Assembly (NCBI RefSeq): GCF_001570365.1
Contig: NZ_BBYK01000041.1
Location: 62,001-126,000, forward strand
Length of the DNA: 64,000 nucleotides
Source: Microtetraspora fusca
GTDB lineage: Bacteria > Actinomycetota > Actinomycetes > Streptosporangiales > Streptosporangiaceae
Direction of reading: 5' to 3'
The notes beneath the pieces are model-generated. The model made no database searches and was not told the origin of the DNA. It saw only the letters and a list, made by a program, of their open reading frames with translations. This document shows positions 25,523 to 33,888 of this stretch, one piece after another. Within the stretch, counting starts at the first letter, position 1; the number at the start of each line of letters is the position of its first letter. The position numbers and the translations under genes are program-made.

Positions 25523-27784
25523 GTGACCATGCTTGACGCTGGCCATGTTTCCCCCGCGTCCTCGCCCGAGGATGACACCGCCGCCTCGTCCGAGGCCGCC
25601 ACCTCCTCCCAGATCTCCTCCGCGCCGTCCGGCGCCGCCGACTTCACGTCGCTCGGCCTGCCGCGGCCGCTCGTCTCCGGGCTGGCCAGGGAGGGCATCA
25701 CCGAGCCGTTCCCCATCCAGAGCGCGGCGATCCCCGACGTTCTCGCCGGCCGCGACGTCCTCGGCCGGGGACAGACCGGCTCGGGCAAGACGCTCGCCTT
25801 CGGCCTGCCCACCATGGCCCGCGTCGCCGGGGAGCGCGCGCTGCCCAAGCGCCCGCGCGCCGTCATCCTCGTCCCCACCCGCGAGCTGGCCCTCCAGGTC
25901 GCCGACACTCTTGAGCCGCTGGGCCGGGGGCTGTCGCTGCGCACCAGGACCGTCGTCGGCGGCATGTCGATGGGACGGCAGATCGAGTCCCTGCGCCGCG
26001 GCGTCGAGATCGTCGTGGCCACGCCCGGACGCCTCACCGACCTCATGGAGCAGGGTGAGTGCTCGCTCGAGGACGTCCAGGTCACCGTGCTCGACGAGGC
26101 CGACCACATGTGCGACCTCGGCTTCTTCCCCGTGGTGAGCGCGATCCTGGACGCCACCCCCTCCGACGGGCAGCGGCTGCTCTTCTCCGCCACGCTCGAC
26201 GGCGACGTGGACAAGCTCGTCCAGAAGTTCCTCACCGACCCGGTGACCCACTCGCTCGCTCCGGCGGCCTCGTCGGTGGCGACCATGGAGCACCACCTCT
26301 TCCAGGTCCACCGGGACGACAAGGTCGACGTGACCGCCGAGATCGCCAACCGCGAGGGCCGTACGATCCTGTTCGTGCGCACCCAGCACGGGGTGGACCG
26401 CGTCGTCAAGCAGCTCGCCCGCGTCGGCGTCCGGGCCGGCGGCCTGCACGGCGGCAAGCGGCAGAACCAGCGCACCCGCATCCTCGGGGAGTTCCGCGAG
26501 GGCAACGTGAGCGTGCTGGTCTGCACCGACGTGGCGGCCCGGGGCATCCACGTCGACGACGTCAGCCTGGTGCTCCACGTCGACCCTCCGATGGACCACA
26601 AGAGCTACCTGCACCGCGGCGGCCGTACGGCCCGCGCGGGTGAGAGCGGCAGCGTCGTGACGCTCGTCATGCCGAACGAGCGCCGCTCCACCGACGCGAT
26701 GACCCGGCGCGCGGGCATCACGCCGTCGCGGCACCGGGTGCGCCCCGGCGACGAGGTGCTCGCCGAGGTCGCCGGCGCGCGGCAGCCCAGCGGCGAGGCG
26801 ATCCCCGTGTGGGAGCCCGACGTGCGCAAGCCGCTGCGGCAGCGCCGCGAGGGCCCGGCCGGCGAAGGCCGTCCGCGCCGCTTCGGCGACCGCAGGGAGC
26901 GCCGGTTCGACCGCGACGACCGCCCCGCCCGCGACGGCGAGTACGGCGGCGGGTACAGGGGTCGGCGCGACGAGGACGGGAACTCGTTCCGCGAGGACCG
27001 CGAGCGCCGTCCGTTCCAGAACGACCGTGACGGCCGTGCCTTCCGTGGCGGCCAGGAGGACCGGCCTTTCGGCGCGGACCGCGAGGTCGGTGAAGGCCAC
27101 GAGCGCCGTGAGGGCCGTCCGTTCCGCGGTCACCGCGACGGCGGCGACCGCCCGTTCCGCGACGACCGCGAGCGCCGTCCGTTCCGTGACGAGCGTCAGG
27201 GCCGGGAAGGCCGCCCGTTCAGGGGCGACCGGGACGGTGGCGACCGCCCCTCCCGCGACGACCGTGACCGCTCCTCCCGGAACGATCGCGACGCTCGCCC
27301 GTTCCGCCGGGACCGCGACGGCGGCTCCTACCGAGGCGGCCGTGAGAGCGGCTCCTCCTACCAGGGCGACCGCCGCGGCCAGGGAGACCGTCCCTTCCGC
27401 GGGGACCGGGACGGCGGCTCCTACCGGGGCGAGCGTGACGGGCGCCGCGACGACCGCGGCTACCAGGGGGACCGCTCGCGTGGCTCCTTCGGCGAGGGCC
27501 GGGGCTCGTACGGCGGGTTCCGCGACCGGTCGCGCGGCCAGAGCGGGGAGGGCCGCTCCGAGCAGCGTGGCGGCTACCGGGACGGCGAGCGCGGCGGCCA
27601 CCGCGACGGTCATGGCAACGGCGAGCGCGGCGGCCACCGCGAAGGCCACCGTGACGGCCACCGGGGCGAGCGCCGCCCGGACGGCCGCGGTGACTTCCGC
27701 TCCCCGCGCGGCGGTGGTTTCCGCCAGGGCGGTCGCCCCGGTGGGCGCCCCGGAGGCCACTCCGGCAACCGCTCCGGCCGCTGA
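25523..27784 (+). CDS. DEAD-box ATP-dependent RNA helicase with long Arg/Asp/Gly-rich tail
   Basis: About 753 residues from the GTG at 25523 (AAAGG upstream); the ATG at 25505 is an alternative. All helicase motifs are present: GQTGSGKT, PTRELA, TPGRL, DEAD in VLDEADHM, SAT, and in lobe 2 TDVAARGIHVDD and HRGGRTARAG. The core ends near residue 400. The remaining 350 residues are low-complexity repeats of RDGG, FRDDRERRPF, YRGxR and GGHRDGH, expected to be disordered and RNA-binding. This layout suits a cold-shock or RNA-remodelling helicase of the CsdA/RhlE group acting on ribosome assembly or decay. The tail is far longer than in E. coli RhlE. Confidence 0.92.
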   Translation: MTMLDAGHVSPASSPEDDTAASSEAATSSQISSAPSGAADFTSLGLPRPLVSGLAREGITEPFPIQSAAIPDVLAGRDVLGRGQTGSGKTLAFGLPTMARVAGERALPKRPRAVILVPTRELALQVADTLEPLGRGLSLRTRTVVGGMSMGRQIESLRRGVEIVVATPGRLTDLMEQGECSLEDVQVTVLDEADHMCDLGFFPVVSAILDATPSDGQRLLFSATLDGDVDKLVQKFLTDPVTHSLAPAASSVATMEHHLFQVHRDDKVDVTAEIANREGRTILFVRTQHGVDRVVKQLARVGVRAGGLHGGKRQNQRTRILGEFREGNVSVLVCTDVAARGIHVDDVSLVLHVDPPMDHKSYLHRGGRTARAGESGSVVTLVMPNERRSTDAMTRRAGITPSRHRVRPGDEVLAEVAGARQPSGEAIPVWEPDVRKPLRQRREGPAGEGRPRRFGDRRERRFDRDDRPARDGEYGGGYRGRRDEDGNSFREDRERRPFQNDRDGRAFRGGQEDRPFGADREVGEGHERREGRPFRGHRDGGDRPFRDDRERRPFRDERQGREGRPFRGDRDGGDRPSRDDRDRSSRNDRDARPFRRDRDGGSYRGGRESGSSYQGDRRGQGDRPFRGDRDGGSYRGERDGRRDDRGYQGDRSRGSFGEGRGSYGGFRDRSRGQSGEGRSEQRGGYRDGERGGHRDGHGNGERGGHREGHRDGHRGERRPDGRGDFRSPRGGGFRQGGRPGGRPGGHSGNRSGR
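26940..27784 (+). repeat. Low-complexity repeats encoding the helicase tail
   Basis: Imperfect, degenerate in-frame repeats of units such as cgcgacggcggc and cgttccgcgacgaccgcgag encode the RDGG and FRDDRE motifs. The repeats leave several frames open on both strands. Copies are not identical and there are no spacers of constant length, so this is coding low complexity rather than a CRISPR-like array. Confidence 0.85.
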
Positions 27785-27910
27785 GGCCCGATCCTCACGG
27801 CCGCGCGACGGTGCCGAGCCGGCGTGATCAGGGCAGTCTGGTCCGCCGGTGTCGAGATCGGTTCGGCGGCGATGCGGCACCTCCCAGGGCCGTCGAGTGA
27901 CATGTGATCC

Positions 27911-27949
27911 GGCGAGCGCCGGTGTCCCACACGGGCACCGGCGCTCGCC
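27911..27949 (+). terminator. Strong intrinsic terminator after the helicase gene
   Basis: A perfect 14-bp stem (GGCGAGCGCCGGTG with CACCGGCGCTCGCC) and 11-nt loop are followed by GTTTTCC. It lies about 130 bp after the helicase stop. The rest of the 316-bp gap (27785-28100) holds no gene I can support; it must contain the promoter of the downstream esterase. Confidence 0.85.
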
Positions 27950-28100
27950 GTTTTCCGGCCGACGGTTCCACGAGCCCGCGGACATCCGGGCCTGAGTCCA
28001 TCAGGTAGGTTCCACGTCACCGGGATCGCCTCCCGCGGCTCCCGGCACGATCCCCGCCAGCGGCGTCCCCACCCGCGCGCCTGTCGTAAGGAGTCCCCCT

Positions 28101-29066
28101 GTGTTCGTCGACCTGCCGCTCGACCAGCTTCGCGCCTACCTCCCGGAACGGGACGACCCCGCCGACTTCGACGACTTCTGGGAGCGGACCCTGCGCGAGG
28201 CCCGTACGTTCGACCTCGCGGCCACCTTCACGCCCCACGACGCCCACCTCGCGCGCGTGGACGTGTACGACGTGACCTTCGCCGGGTTCGGCGGGCACCC
28301 GATCAAGGGGTGGCTGCTCACCCCCGCCTCGCCGGACGGGCCGCTGCCCTGCGTCGTCGAGTACATCGGCTACAACGGCGGGCGGGGCCTGCCGCACGAC
28401 TGGCTGCTGTGGCCGTCCGCCGGATACGCGGTGTTCGTGATGGACACCCGGGGCCAGGGCGGCGGCTGGCGGCAGGGGGACACGCCCGACCCGGCCCCCG
28501 GGACCGGCCCCGAGACCGCCGGGAAGCTGACCCGCGGCGTGCTCGACCGCGACGGGTACTACTACCGGCGCCTCTACACCGACGTGGTGCGCGCAGTCGA
28601 GGCGGCCCGGGCGCACCCCGCCGTGGACGCGGAGCGCATCGCGGTCTCGGGCGCCAGCCAGGGCGGCGGCATGGCCCTGGCCGCGGCCGCGCTCGCACCC
28701 GAGATCTCCTACGCCTTCGTCGACGTGCCGTTCATGTGCCACATCCGGCGCGCCGTCGAGGTCACCGACGCCCTGCCGTACGGGGAGTTGAGCCGGTTCT
28801 GCGCGGTCAACCGGGAGCGGGTCGAGGACGTCTTCGCCACCCTGGCCTACTTCGACGGGACGAACTTCGCGGCCAGGGCGACGGTGCCCGCCCGGTTTTC
28901 CGTGGGGCTGCGCGACGAGGTCACCCCGGCCTCGACCGTCTTCGCCGCCTACAACCACTACGCCGGTCCCAAGGACATCTCGGTCTGGCCGTTCAACGGG
29001 CACGAGGGCGGCCAGTCGGTGCAGGACCTGGAGCACCTGAAGATCGCCAGGAAGATCTTCGGCTGA
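28101..29066 (+). CDS. Acetyl xylan esterase / cephalosporin-C deacetylase family hydrolase (CE7)
   Basis: A 321-residue alpha/beta hydrolase of carbohydrate esterase family 7. The nucleophile elbow is SGASQGGGM (Ser in GxSxG), the acid is in [11 protein letters not shown] and the His in FNGHEGGQ. The CE7-type RGQGGG motif lies upstream, near residue 117. These enzymes deacetylate xylo-oligosaccharides and cephalosporin C and are cytosolic; no signal peptide is present here. The GTG start follows AAGGAG by 7 nt. The gene stands alone between two terminators. Confidence 0.9.
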   Translation: MFVDLPLDQLRAYLPERDDPADFDDFWERTLREARTFDLAATFTPHDAHLARVDVYDVTFAGFGGHPIKGWLLTPASPDGPLPCVVEYIGYNGGRGLPHDWLLWPSAGYAVFVMDTRGQGGGWRQGDTPDPAPGTGPETAGKLTRGVLDRDGYYYRRLYTDVVRAVEAARAHPAVDAERIAVSGASQGGGMALAAAALAPEISYAFVDVPFMCHIRRAVEVTDALPYGELSRFCAVNRERVEDVFATLAYFDGTNFAARATVPARFSVGLRDEVTPASTVFAAYNHYAGPKDISVWPFNGHEGGQSVQDLEHLKIARKIFG

Positions 29067-29091
29067 CCTCGCATCGGCCCGACGACGGCGC

Positions 29092-29116
29092 GCGGAGGCC
29101 CGCGGCGGGCCTCCGC
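29092..29116 (+). terminator. Terminator-like hairpin after the esterase gene
   Basis: A 10-bp perfect stem (GCGGAGGCCC with GGGCCTCCGC) and a 5-nt loop lie 25 bp after the stop. No T tract follows. It separates the esterase from hisE. Confidence 0.65.
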
Positions 29117-29211
29117 CACCGGACACGTACGGCGGGGGAGTGCCGGGACGCGCCCGGTCGCGCGGACCGACTACGCTGGTTCCGCATCGCCCGACAACCC
29201 TGAAAGAGATC

Positions 29212-29475
29212 ATGAAGACCTTCGAAGAGCTGTACGCCGAGCTGTCGGAGAAGGCGCGCACCCGGCCCTCGGGCTCGGGCACCGTGGCCGCGCTGGACGC
29301 CGGGGTCCATGCCATCGGGAAGAAGGTCGTCGAGGAGGCCGCCGAGAGCTGGATGGCCGCCGAGCACGAGTCCACGGAGCGAGCCGCGGAGGAGATCTCC
29401 CAGCTCCTCTACCACGTGCAGGTCCTCATGCTGGCGCGCGGCATCGGACTCGACGAGGTCTACAAGCATCTCTAG
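29212..29475 (+). CDS. hisE: Phosphoribosyl-ATP pyrophosphatase HisE
   Basis: An 87-residue HisE catalysing the second step of histidine synthesis (PR-ATP to PR-AMP plus pyrophosphate). The all-helical MazG-like metal site is visible in [17 protein letters not shown] and in [15 protein letters not shown], the actinobacterial form of the motif. HisE is separate from HisI here, as usual in actinobacteria. The ATG at 29212 is preceded by AAAGAG; a candidate -10 (TACGCT) lies about 35 bp upstream. hisG follows 69 bp downstream, the common hisE-hisG pair. Confidence 0.95.
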   Translation: MKTFEELYAELSEKARTRPSGSGTVAALDAGVHAIGKKVVEEAAESWMAAEHESTERAAEEISQLLYHVQVLMLARGIGLDEVYKHL

Positions 29476-29544
29476 GCCGCCGCAGGCGGCCGAAACGCGT
29501 CCAATGACCTCGTCATCCGCGTCCCGAAGGGGTTCCGTCACACC

Positions 29545-30390
29545 ATGCTGCGTCTTGCCGTACCGAACAAGGGCGCGCTCGCCGAAGCCGCCCAGATCAT
29601 CCTGAAAGAGGCGGGGTACCGCCCGCGCACCGACAGCAAGGAGCTCGTGGTCGTCGACCCCGAGAACTCCTGCGAGCTGTTCTTCCTGCGTCCCCGCGAC
29701 ATCGCCGTCTACGTCGGCGAGGGCACGCTCGACGCCGGCATCACCGGCCGCGACATGCTCTTCGACTCCGGCGCGCCGGCCGAGGAGGTCGTGCCGCTGG
29801 GCTTCGGCCGGTCCACGTTCCGCTTCGCCGCGCCCCCCGGACGGTACGGCAGCGTCACCGACCTGGCCGGCCTGCGGATCGCCACCTCCTACGCCGGTCT
29901 GCTCGGCAAGTACCTCGCCGAGGAGGGCGTCGACGCGCGGGTCATCAAGCTCGACGGCGCGGTCGAGACGGCGATACGGCTCGGCGTCGCCGACGCGGTC
30001 GCCGACGTGGTCGAGACCGGCACGACGCTCCGCAACGTCGGCCTGGAGGTCTTCGGGGAGCCCATCGCCCACTCCGAGGCCGTGCTCATCAAGCGGACCG
30101 GCGCCACCGAGACGAACGGTTTCCAGCAGCTCATCCGGCGGCTCCAGGGCGTTCTGGTCGCCCGCGACTACGTGATGATGGACTACGACATCCGCGTCGA
30201 GCGGATCGACGACGCCATCGCGATCACGCCCGGCGTCGAGGGCCCGACGGTGTCGCCGCTGCACCGCGAGGGCTGGGTCGCCGTACGCGCCATGGTGCCG
30301 CGCAAGGGCCACCAGCAGATCATGGACCAGCTCTGGGAGATCGGCGCCAAGGCCATCCTGGTCACGGCCATCTACGCCTGCCGCCTCTGA
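29545..30390 (+). CDS. hisG: ATP phosphoribosyltransferase HisG, long form
   Basis: A 281-residue long-form HisG, the first and feedback-inhibited enzyme of histidine synthesis. The N-terminal catalytic domain has LAVPNKGALAEAA, and the phosphoribosyl-binding loop VVETGTTLRNVGLEV lies near residue 155. The C-terminal 70 residues form the ACT-like histidine-binding domain, so HisZ is not required. It ends with ILVTAIYACRL, close to the usual family terminus. Together with hisE it forms a small operon closed by a terminator shared with the kinase gene on the other strand. Confidence 0.96.
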   Translation: MLRLAVPNKGALAEAAQIILKEAGYRPRTDSKELVVVDPENSCELFFLRPRDIAVYVGEGTLDAGITGRDMLFDSGAPAEEVVPLGFGRSTFRFAAPPGRYGSVTDLAGLRIATSYAGLLGKYLAEEGVDARVIKLDGAVETAIRLGVADAVADVVETGTTLRNVGLEVFGEPIAHSEAVLIKRTGATETNGFQQLIRRLQGVLVARDYVMMDYDIRVERIDDAIAITPGVEGPTVSPLHREGWVAVRAMVPRKGHQQIMDQLWEIGAKAILVTAIYACRL

Positions 30391-30416
30391 CGCCCGCCGC
30401 CGGTCTCGGCGAGCCT

Positions 30417-30441
30417 CCCGGAGCCGCTGGACGGCTCCGGG
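30417..30441. terminator. Bidirectional terminator hairpin between hisG and the kinase gene
   Basis: A perfect 10-bp stem (CCCGGAGCCG with CGGCTCCGGG) and 5-nt loop fill the space between the convergent stops of hisG and the Ser/Thr kinase. No clear T run on either side. Confidence 0.7.
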
Positions 30442-30442
30442 A

Positions 30443-32056
30443 TCAGCGCCGGTGGTCGTACAGGAGGCCGGACCGGTTCAGGTAGTCGACCAGCGGTCCG
30501 GTTGAGGCCAGCCGGCCCTTTCGCCGCGCCTCGCTCACCGTCCGGCCGAGCTCGCGCAGCTTCTTGCGCACCTTCTCGGGCTTGCCGTCCGCGAGCTTCT
30601 CCCGCATCTCCTCGATCTTGTGGCGTACCTTCTCGGCCGTGTCGGAGTCGATGCCGCCCTGCTGCTCCTGGGCGGCCAGCGCGCTCGCGAGCCCGGCCAG
30701 CCACGCCTGGGGGCCGTTCACGGTCCTGGTGGGCGACGGAGACGGAGCCGGCGGCGTCGGGGTGACCGACCGGGTCGGTTTCGGGGTGGCGGACGGGCTC
30801 CGCCGTACGGGCGCGGGCGCCGTCGCGGCACTGGTGGGAGCCGCCGCGGCGGCGTCGGGCGTGGACGTCGAGGACGGCCAGACCAGCCACGCCACGGCCA
30901 GGACGGGGACGGCCGCGCCGGCCGCGATCATCGCCCCCTTGCGCCGGGACGTCCCGCCGCGCTTCGGGCGTCCGGAGCCTCCGGACGACCACGGCCCCGG
31001 CGTGACGGACGTCTGCGCCGTCGGGCCGCCGTGCGGGTAGGCGACATGTTCGCCGTATCCGGACGTGGGCGGCCAGGCGGCCGTGTGCCCGGTGTGCCCA
31101 TGCGCGGGCGCCCCGCCGCCCTGATAGGCCTGTGGAGGCCGGCCGGACGCCGCGCCGCCGCCCTCGAAGAGCCCGGCGCCGGTCATGTCGAGCATCGCCG
31201 TGTCGCCGGCCCGCGCCGGGCCGGGAGGCGGGGGCGGGGCGTTCCGGGTCCGGGCGATCACCTCTCCGGCCGTCGGCCGGGCGCTCGGCTCCTTCTCCAG
31301 CAGCGCCAGCACCAGCGCCTCCAGGTCCGCCGGGAGCTCCGGACGGAAGCGGCGCGGCGGCGGGGGCGGCTGCTGGATGTGCTGGAAGACCAGCTCGGCC
31401 GACGACCCGGCGAACGGCGGGTGGCCGCACAGCAGCTCGTACCACACACAGCCGAGGGCGTACATGTCGCTGGCCGCGTCACCGGGGCGTCCCATGATCT
31501 GCTCGGGCGACAGGTACGCGGCGGTGCCGACGATCATGCCGACGGCGGTGAGCCGCCCCGCCGCCTCGTCCGCCAGCCGGGCGATGCCGAAGTCGACCAC
31601 CTTGACCTGGCCGCTGTCGGTCAGGTGCAGGTTGGCGGGCTTGATGTCGCGGTGCACGACCCCGGCCCGATGCGCGGCGTCCAAAGCGACGGCCACCTGC
31701 CCGACCAGGTGGCGGACCTCGTCCACCCCCAGCGGCCCCCGCGCGGCCAGCTCCTCGGCCAGGCTCCGGCCCGAGAGCAGCTCCATCACGAGGAACGGCC
31801 GCCCCCCGTGCTCGCCCACGTCGTACACGCTGACGACGTTGGGGTGGACCACCCGCGCGGCGGTGCGCGCTTCCTGGGCGAACCGGGCCCGCATGGACGG
31901 ATCGGACCCCTCGGCCGCGAAGACCTTGACCGCCACCGGCAGGTCGCGGACCAGGTCGTGCCCGCGCCACACCTCGGCCATCCCGCCCCGGCCGATCGGC
32001 GCGTCCAGGCGGTAGCGGTCGCCGAGCACGGAGGAGACTCCCACCCAGCCGTTCAC
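30443..32056 (-). CDS. Transmembrane serine/threonine protein kinase
   Basis: A 537-residue Hanks-type kinase. The kinase domain covers about residues 13-270: glycine loop GRGGMAEVW, catalytic K44, HRDIKPAN with D137, and DFG at D155. A Pro/Gly-rich linker leads to one membrane helix near 375-395 (AMIAAGAAVPVLAVAWLVW). The extracellular part is a Thr/Pro/Ser-rich stalk of about 50 residues, then a roughly 110-residue helical, Lys/Glu-rich segment (EKVRHKIEEMREKLADGKPEKVRKKL) rather than PASTA repeats. It starts at GTG behind AGGGGG. The ligand is unknown; the charged coiled outer domain is its distinctive feature. Confidence 0.92.
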   Translation of the reverse strand: MNGWVGVSSVLGDRYRLDAPIGRGGMAEVWRGHDLVRDLPVAVKVFAAEGSDPSMRARFAQEARTAARVVHPNVVSVYDVGEHGGRPFLVMELLSGRSLAEELAARGPLGVDEVRHLVGQVAVALDAAHRAGVVHRDIKPANLHLTDSGQVKVVDFGIARLADEAAGRLTAVGMIVGTAAYLSPEQIMGRPGDAASDMYALGCVWYELLCGHPPFAGSSAELVFQHIQQPPPPPRRFRPELPADLEALVLALLEKEPSARPTAGEVIARTRNAPPPPPGPARAGDTAMLDMTGAGLFEGGGAASGRPPQAYQGGGAPAHGHTGHTAAWPPTSGYGEHVAYPHGGPTAQTSVTPGPWSSGGSGRPKRGGTSRRKGAMIAAGAAVPVLAVAWLVWPSSTSTPDAAAAAPTSAATAPAPVRRSPSATPKPTRSVTPTPPAPSPSPTRTVNGPQAWLAGLASALAAQEQQGGIDSDTAEKVRHKIEEMREKLADGKPEKVRKKLRELGRTVSEARRKGRLASTGPLVDYLNRSGLLYDHRR

Positions 32057-32189
32057 CGCAACCCCCTACACATCAGCGTCAAAGGATGACGAACACCCTA
32101 ACGGAGGGATCAAGTGGACCGGGCCCGCTCGGCCCCGCCCCCGGTCGCCGCCTGTCCGGTCCCCGGACAGGGCAGGTGCACAAGCGCGC

Positions 32190-32213
32190 TTCTCTGACAA
32201 ATGTCATAGAGAA
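32190..32213. promoter_or_regulatory. Extended dyad in the kinase/ABC-exporter intergenic region
   Basis: TTCTCT (32190-32195) and AGAGAA (32208-32213) flank an inner TGACA-AA-TGTCA dyad at 32195-32206. The result is a long, AT-rich near-palindrome in an otherwise very GC-rich gap. It is 53 bp upstream of the ABC ATPase start. A binding site for the downstream response regulator is a plausible reading, unproven. Confidence 0.5.
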
Positions 32214-32254
32214 AGCCGGAGGTATGGAACTGCGGCGCGCCGCGGCACGCCGCC

Positions 32255-32260
32255 TAGCAT
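32255..32260 (+). promoter_or_regulatory. -10 element for a leaderless ABC-exporter operon
   Basis: TAGCAT lies 6 bp before the GTG at 32267, which has no ribosome-binding site. That spacing places the predicted transcription start at or next to the GTG, the usual arrangement of leaderless actinobacterial mRNAs. No good -35 is visible, so an activator may be needed. Confidence 0.5.
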
Positions 32261-32266
32261 CGGTGC

Positions 32267-33151
32267 GTGAACGCCATCTCCTTCTCCCAGGTCACACGGG
32301 CCTACGGGGACGTACTCGCGGTGGACGGGCTCGATCTCGACATCCCCGCGGGCCGTACGGTCGCCCTGCTGGGGCCGAACGGCGCCGGCAAGTCCACCTC
32401 GATCAACATGCTGCTCGGCCTGCTCCGCCCCACCAGCGGCCAGATCAGGATCTTCGGGGAGACCCCCGAACGGGCCATCGCCCGCGGGGATGTCGGCGCC
32501 ATGCTCCAGGAGGGGACGCTGATCCCCGAACTGACCGTCGCCGAGACCGTCGGCTTCGTCCGGAGCCTCTACCCCGACCCCCTTCCCCTCGACGAGATCC
32601 TGCGCATGGCCGATCTCACCGACCTGGCCGGACGCAGGGCCGGACGGCTGTCCGGCGGACAGACCCAGCGGGTACGGTTCGCGCTGGCCATCGCGGGCGC
32701 TCCCCGGCTCCTCATCCTCGACGAGCCCACCGCCGCCATGGACGTCGAGTCCCGCCGCGCCTTCTGGGACAACATCCGGGCGTACGCGGCGCAGGGGCGC
32801 ACGGTCCTGTTCGCCACCCACTACCTGGAGGAGGCCGACGAGAACTCCGACAGGGTCGTCGTCATCGCACGCGGCCGGATCGTCGCCGACGGGACGGCCG
32901 CCGAGATCAAGTCCGGGGTCGGAGGCCAGGCGGTGAGCTTCACGATGGGCACGCAGTCCGTCGCCGGCCTCGACACGCTGCCCGGCGTCATCGGGGTCGA
33001 GATCACATCGGGCCGTGCCGTACTCAGGACGAGCGACCCCGACGCCACCGTCGACGCGCTCTACCGCAAGACCACCCTCGACGTGCGCGGCCTCGAGATC
33101 GCCGGGGCCGATCTCGAGGACGCCTTCCTCGCACTGACCCAGGAGTCCTGA
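32267..33151 (+). CDS. ABC transporter ATP-binding protein (BcrA/DrrA-like)
   Basis: A 294-residue ATPase. Walker A is GPNGAGKST, the Q-loop segment is MLQEGTLIPELTVAET, the signature is LSGGQTQRVRFALAI, Walker B is LLILDEPTAAMD and the H loop is FATHYLEEAD. An 80-residue C-terminal domain follows. It heads a four-gene operon (ATPase, permease, sensor, regulator) with every junction overlapping or nearly so. This layout is typical of exporters controlled by a DesK/DesR-like system that senses membrane state or antibiotics. No Shine-Dalgarno is visible before the GTG. Confidence 0.9.
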   Translation: MNAISFSQVTRAYGDVLAVDGLDLDIPAGRTVALLGPNGAGKSTSINMLLGLLRPTSGQIRIFGETPERAIARGDVGAMLQEGTLIPELTVAETVGFVRSLYPDPLPLDEILRMADLTDLAGRRAGRLSGGQTQRVRFALAIAGAPRLLILDEPTAAMDVESRRAFWDNIRAYAAQGRTVLFATHYLEEADENSDRVVVIARGRIVADGTAAEIKSGVGGQAVSFTMGTQSVAGLDTLPGVIGVEITSGRAVLRTSDPDATVDALYRKTTLDVRGLEIAGADLEDAFLALTQES

Positions 33152-33888
33152 TGGTGAAGCACATCAAGATCGAAGCGCTGCGGATGCTGCGCAACAAGCG
33201 CTACGCCGTCTTCGTCGTGGCGTTCCCCCTCGGCTTCTACCTGCTCTACTCCAACCTGTGGGGTGACCAGGTGGACGAGACCACCGGGGTGAAGGCCAGC
33301 GTGATCCTGATGGTCTCCATGGGCGCGTACGGCGCGCTGGCCTCGTCCATCATGTCCACGGCGGTCCCCTGGGCGCAGGAGCGGGAGAGCGGCTGGCTGC
33401 GCCAGCTCCAGATCACGCCGCTGCCCAGCTGGTCGTTCATCGTGACCAAGCTGATCGTGTCCATGCTGCTCACCCTGCCCGCGCTCCTGCTCGTCGGCTT
33501 GGCGGCCGTCCTCACGCAGGGCGTCTCGCTTCCGCCGGGGGAGTGGGCCGGGCTCGTCGTCGCGATGTGGCTCGGCGTGATCCCGTTCGCCGCGCTCGGC
33601 CTGACCATCGGCTCGCTGACGCGTCCCGACACGGCCCAGCCGCTCGCCATGATCGGCATGTTCGGGCTCGCGCTGCTCGGAGGTCTCTGGATCCCCCTCG
33701 ACATCATGCCGGAGACCATGCGGACGATCGCCAAGGTGCTTCCCTCGAACGACTACGCCACGATCGGCTGGCGGATCGTCGCGGGAGAGGCGCCGCCCGC
33801 CTCGGCGGTCCTCGGCATCCTCGGGTGGGGCGTCGCTCTGGTCGCGTTCGCCATCTTCGCCTTCCGGCGGGCTACAGTCCGGGCATGA
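33151..33888 (+). CDS. ABC-2 type transporter permease
   Basis: A 245-residue permease with six predicted helices (about 20-38, 52-74, 98-125, 132-152, 161-180 and 220-240). The sequence SGWLRQLQITPLPSWSFIVTKLI between helices 2 and 3 is the ABC-2 coupling region. The PLDIMPETMRTIAKVLPSNDYATIGWRIV segment resembles permeases of bacitracin- and lantibiotic-type exporters. The ATG overlaps the ATPase stop (TGATG) and the stop overlaps the sensor ATG. Substrate unknown. Confidence 0.9.
   Translation: MVKHIKIEALRMLRNKRYAVFVVAFPLGFYLLYSNLWGDQVDETTGVKASVILMVSMGAYGALASSIMSTAVPWAQERESGWLRQLQITPLPSWSFIVTKLIVSMLLTLPALLLVGLAAVLTQGVSLPPGEWAGLVVAMWLGVIPFAALGLTIGSLTRPDTAQPLAMIGMFGLALLGGLWIPLDIMPETMRTIAKVLPSNDYATIGWRIVAGEAPPASAVLGILGWGVALVAFAIFAFRRATVRA

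Noticed and set aside
25298-27985. 895-codon open frame on the minus strand opposite the helicase gene
   Set aside because: It exists because the GC-rich, repetitive helicase code leaves the complement open. The product is low-complexity Ala/Val repeat without family features, while the plus strand has all DEAD-box motifs.
32086-33150. Long in-frame extension upstream of the permease gene at 33151
   Set aside because: It lies in another frame over the ABC ATPase gene; the permease has its own ATG overlapping the ATPase stop.
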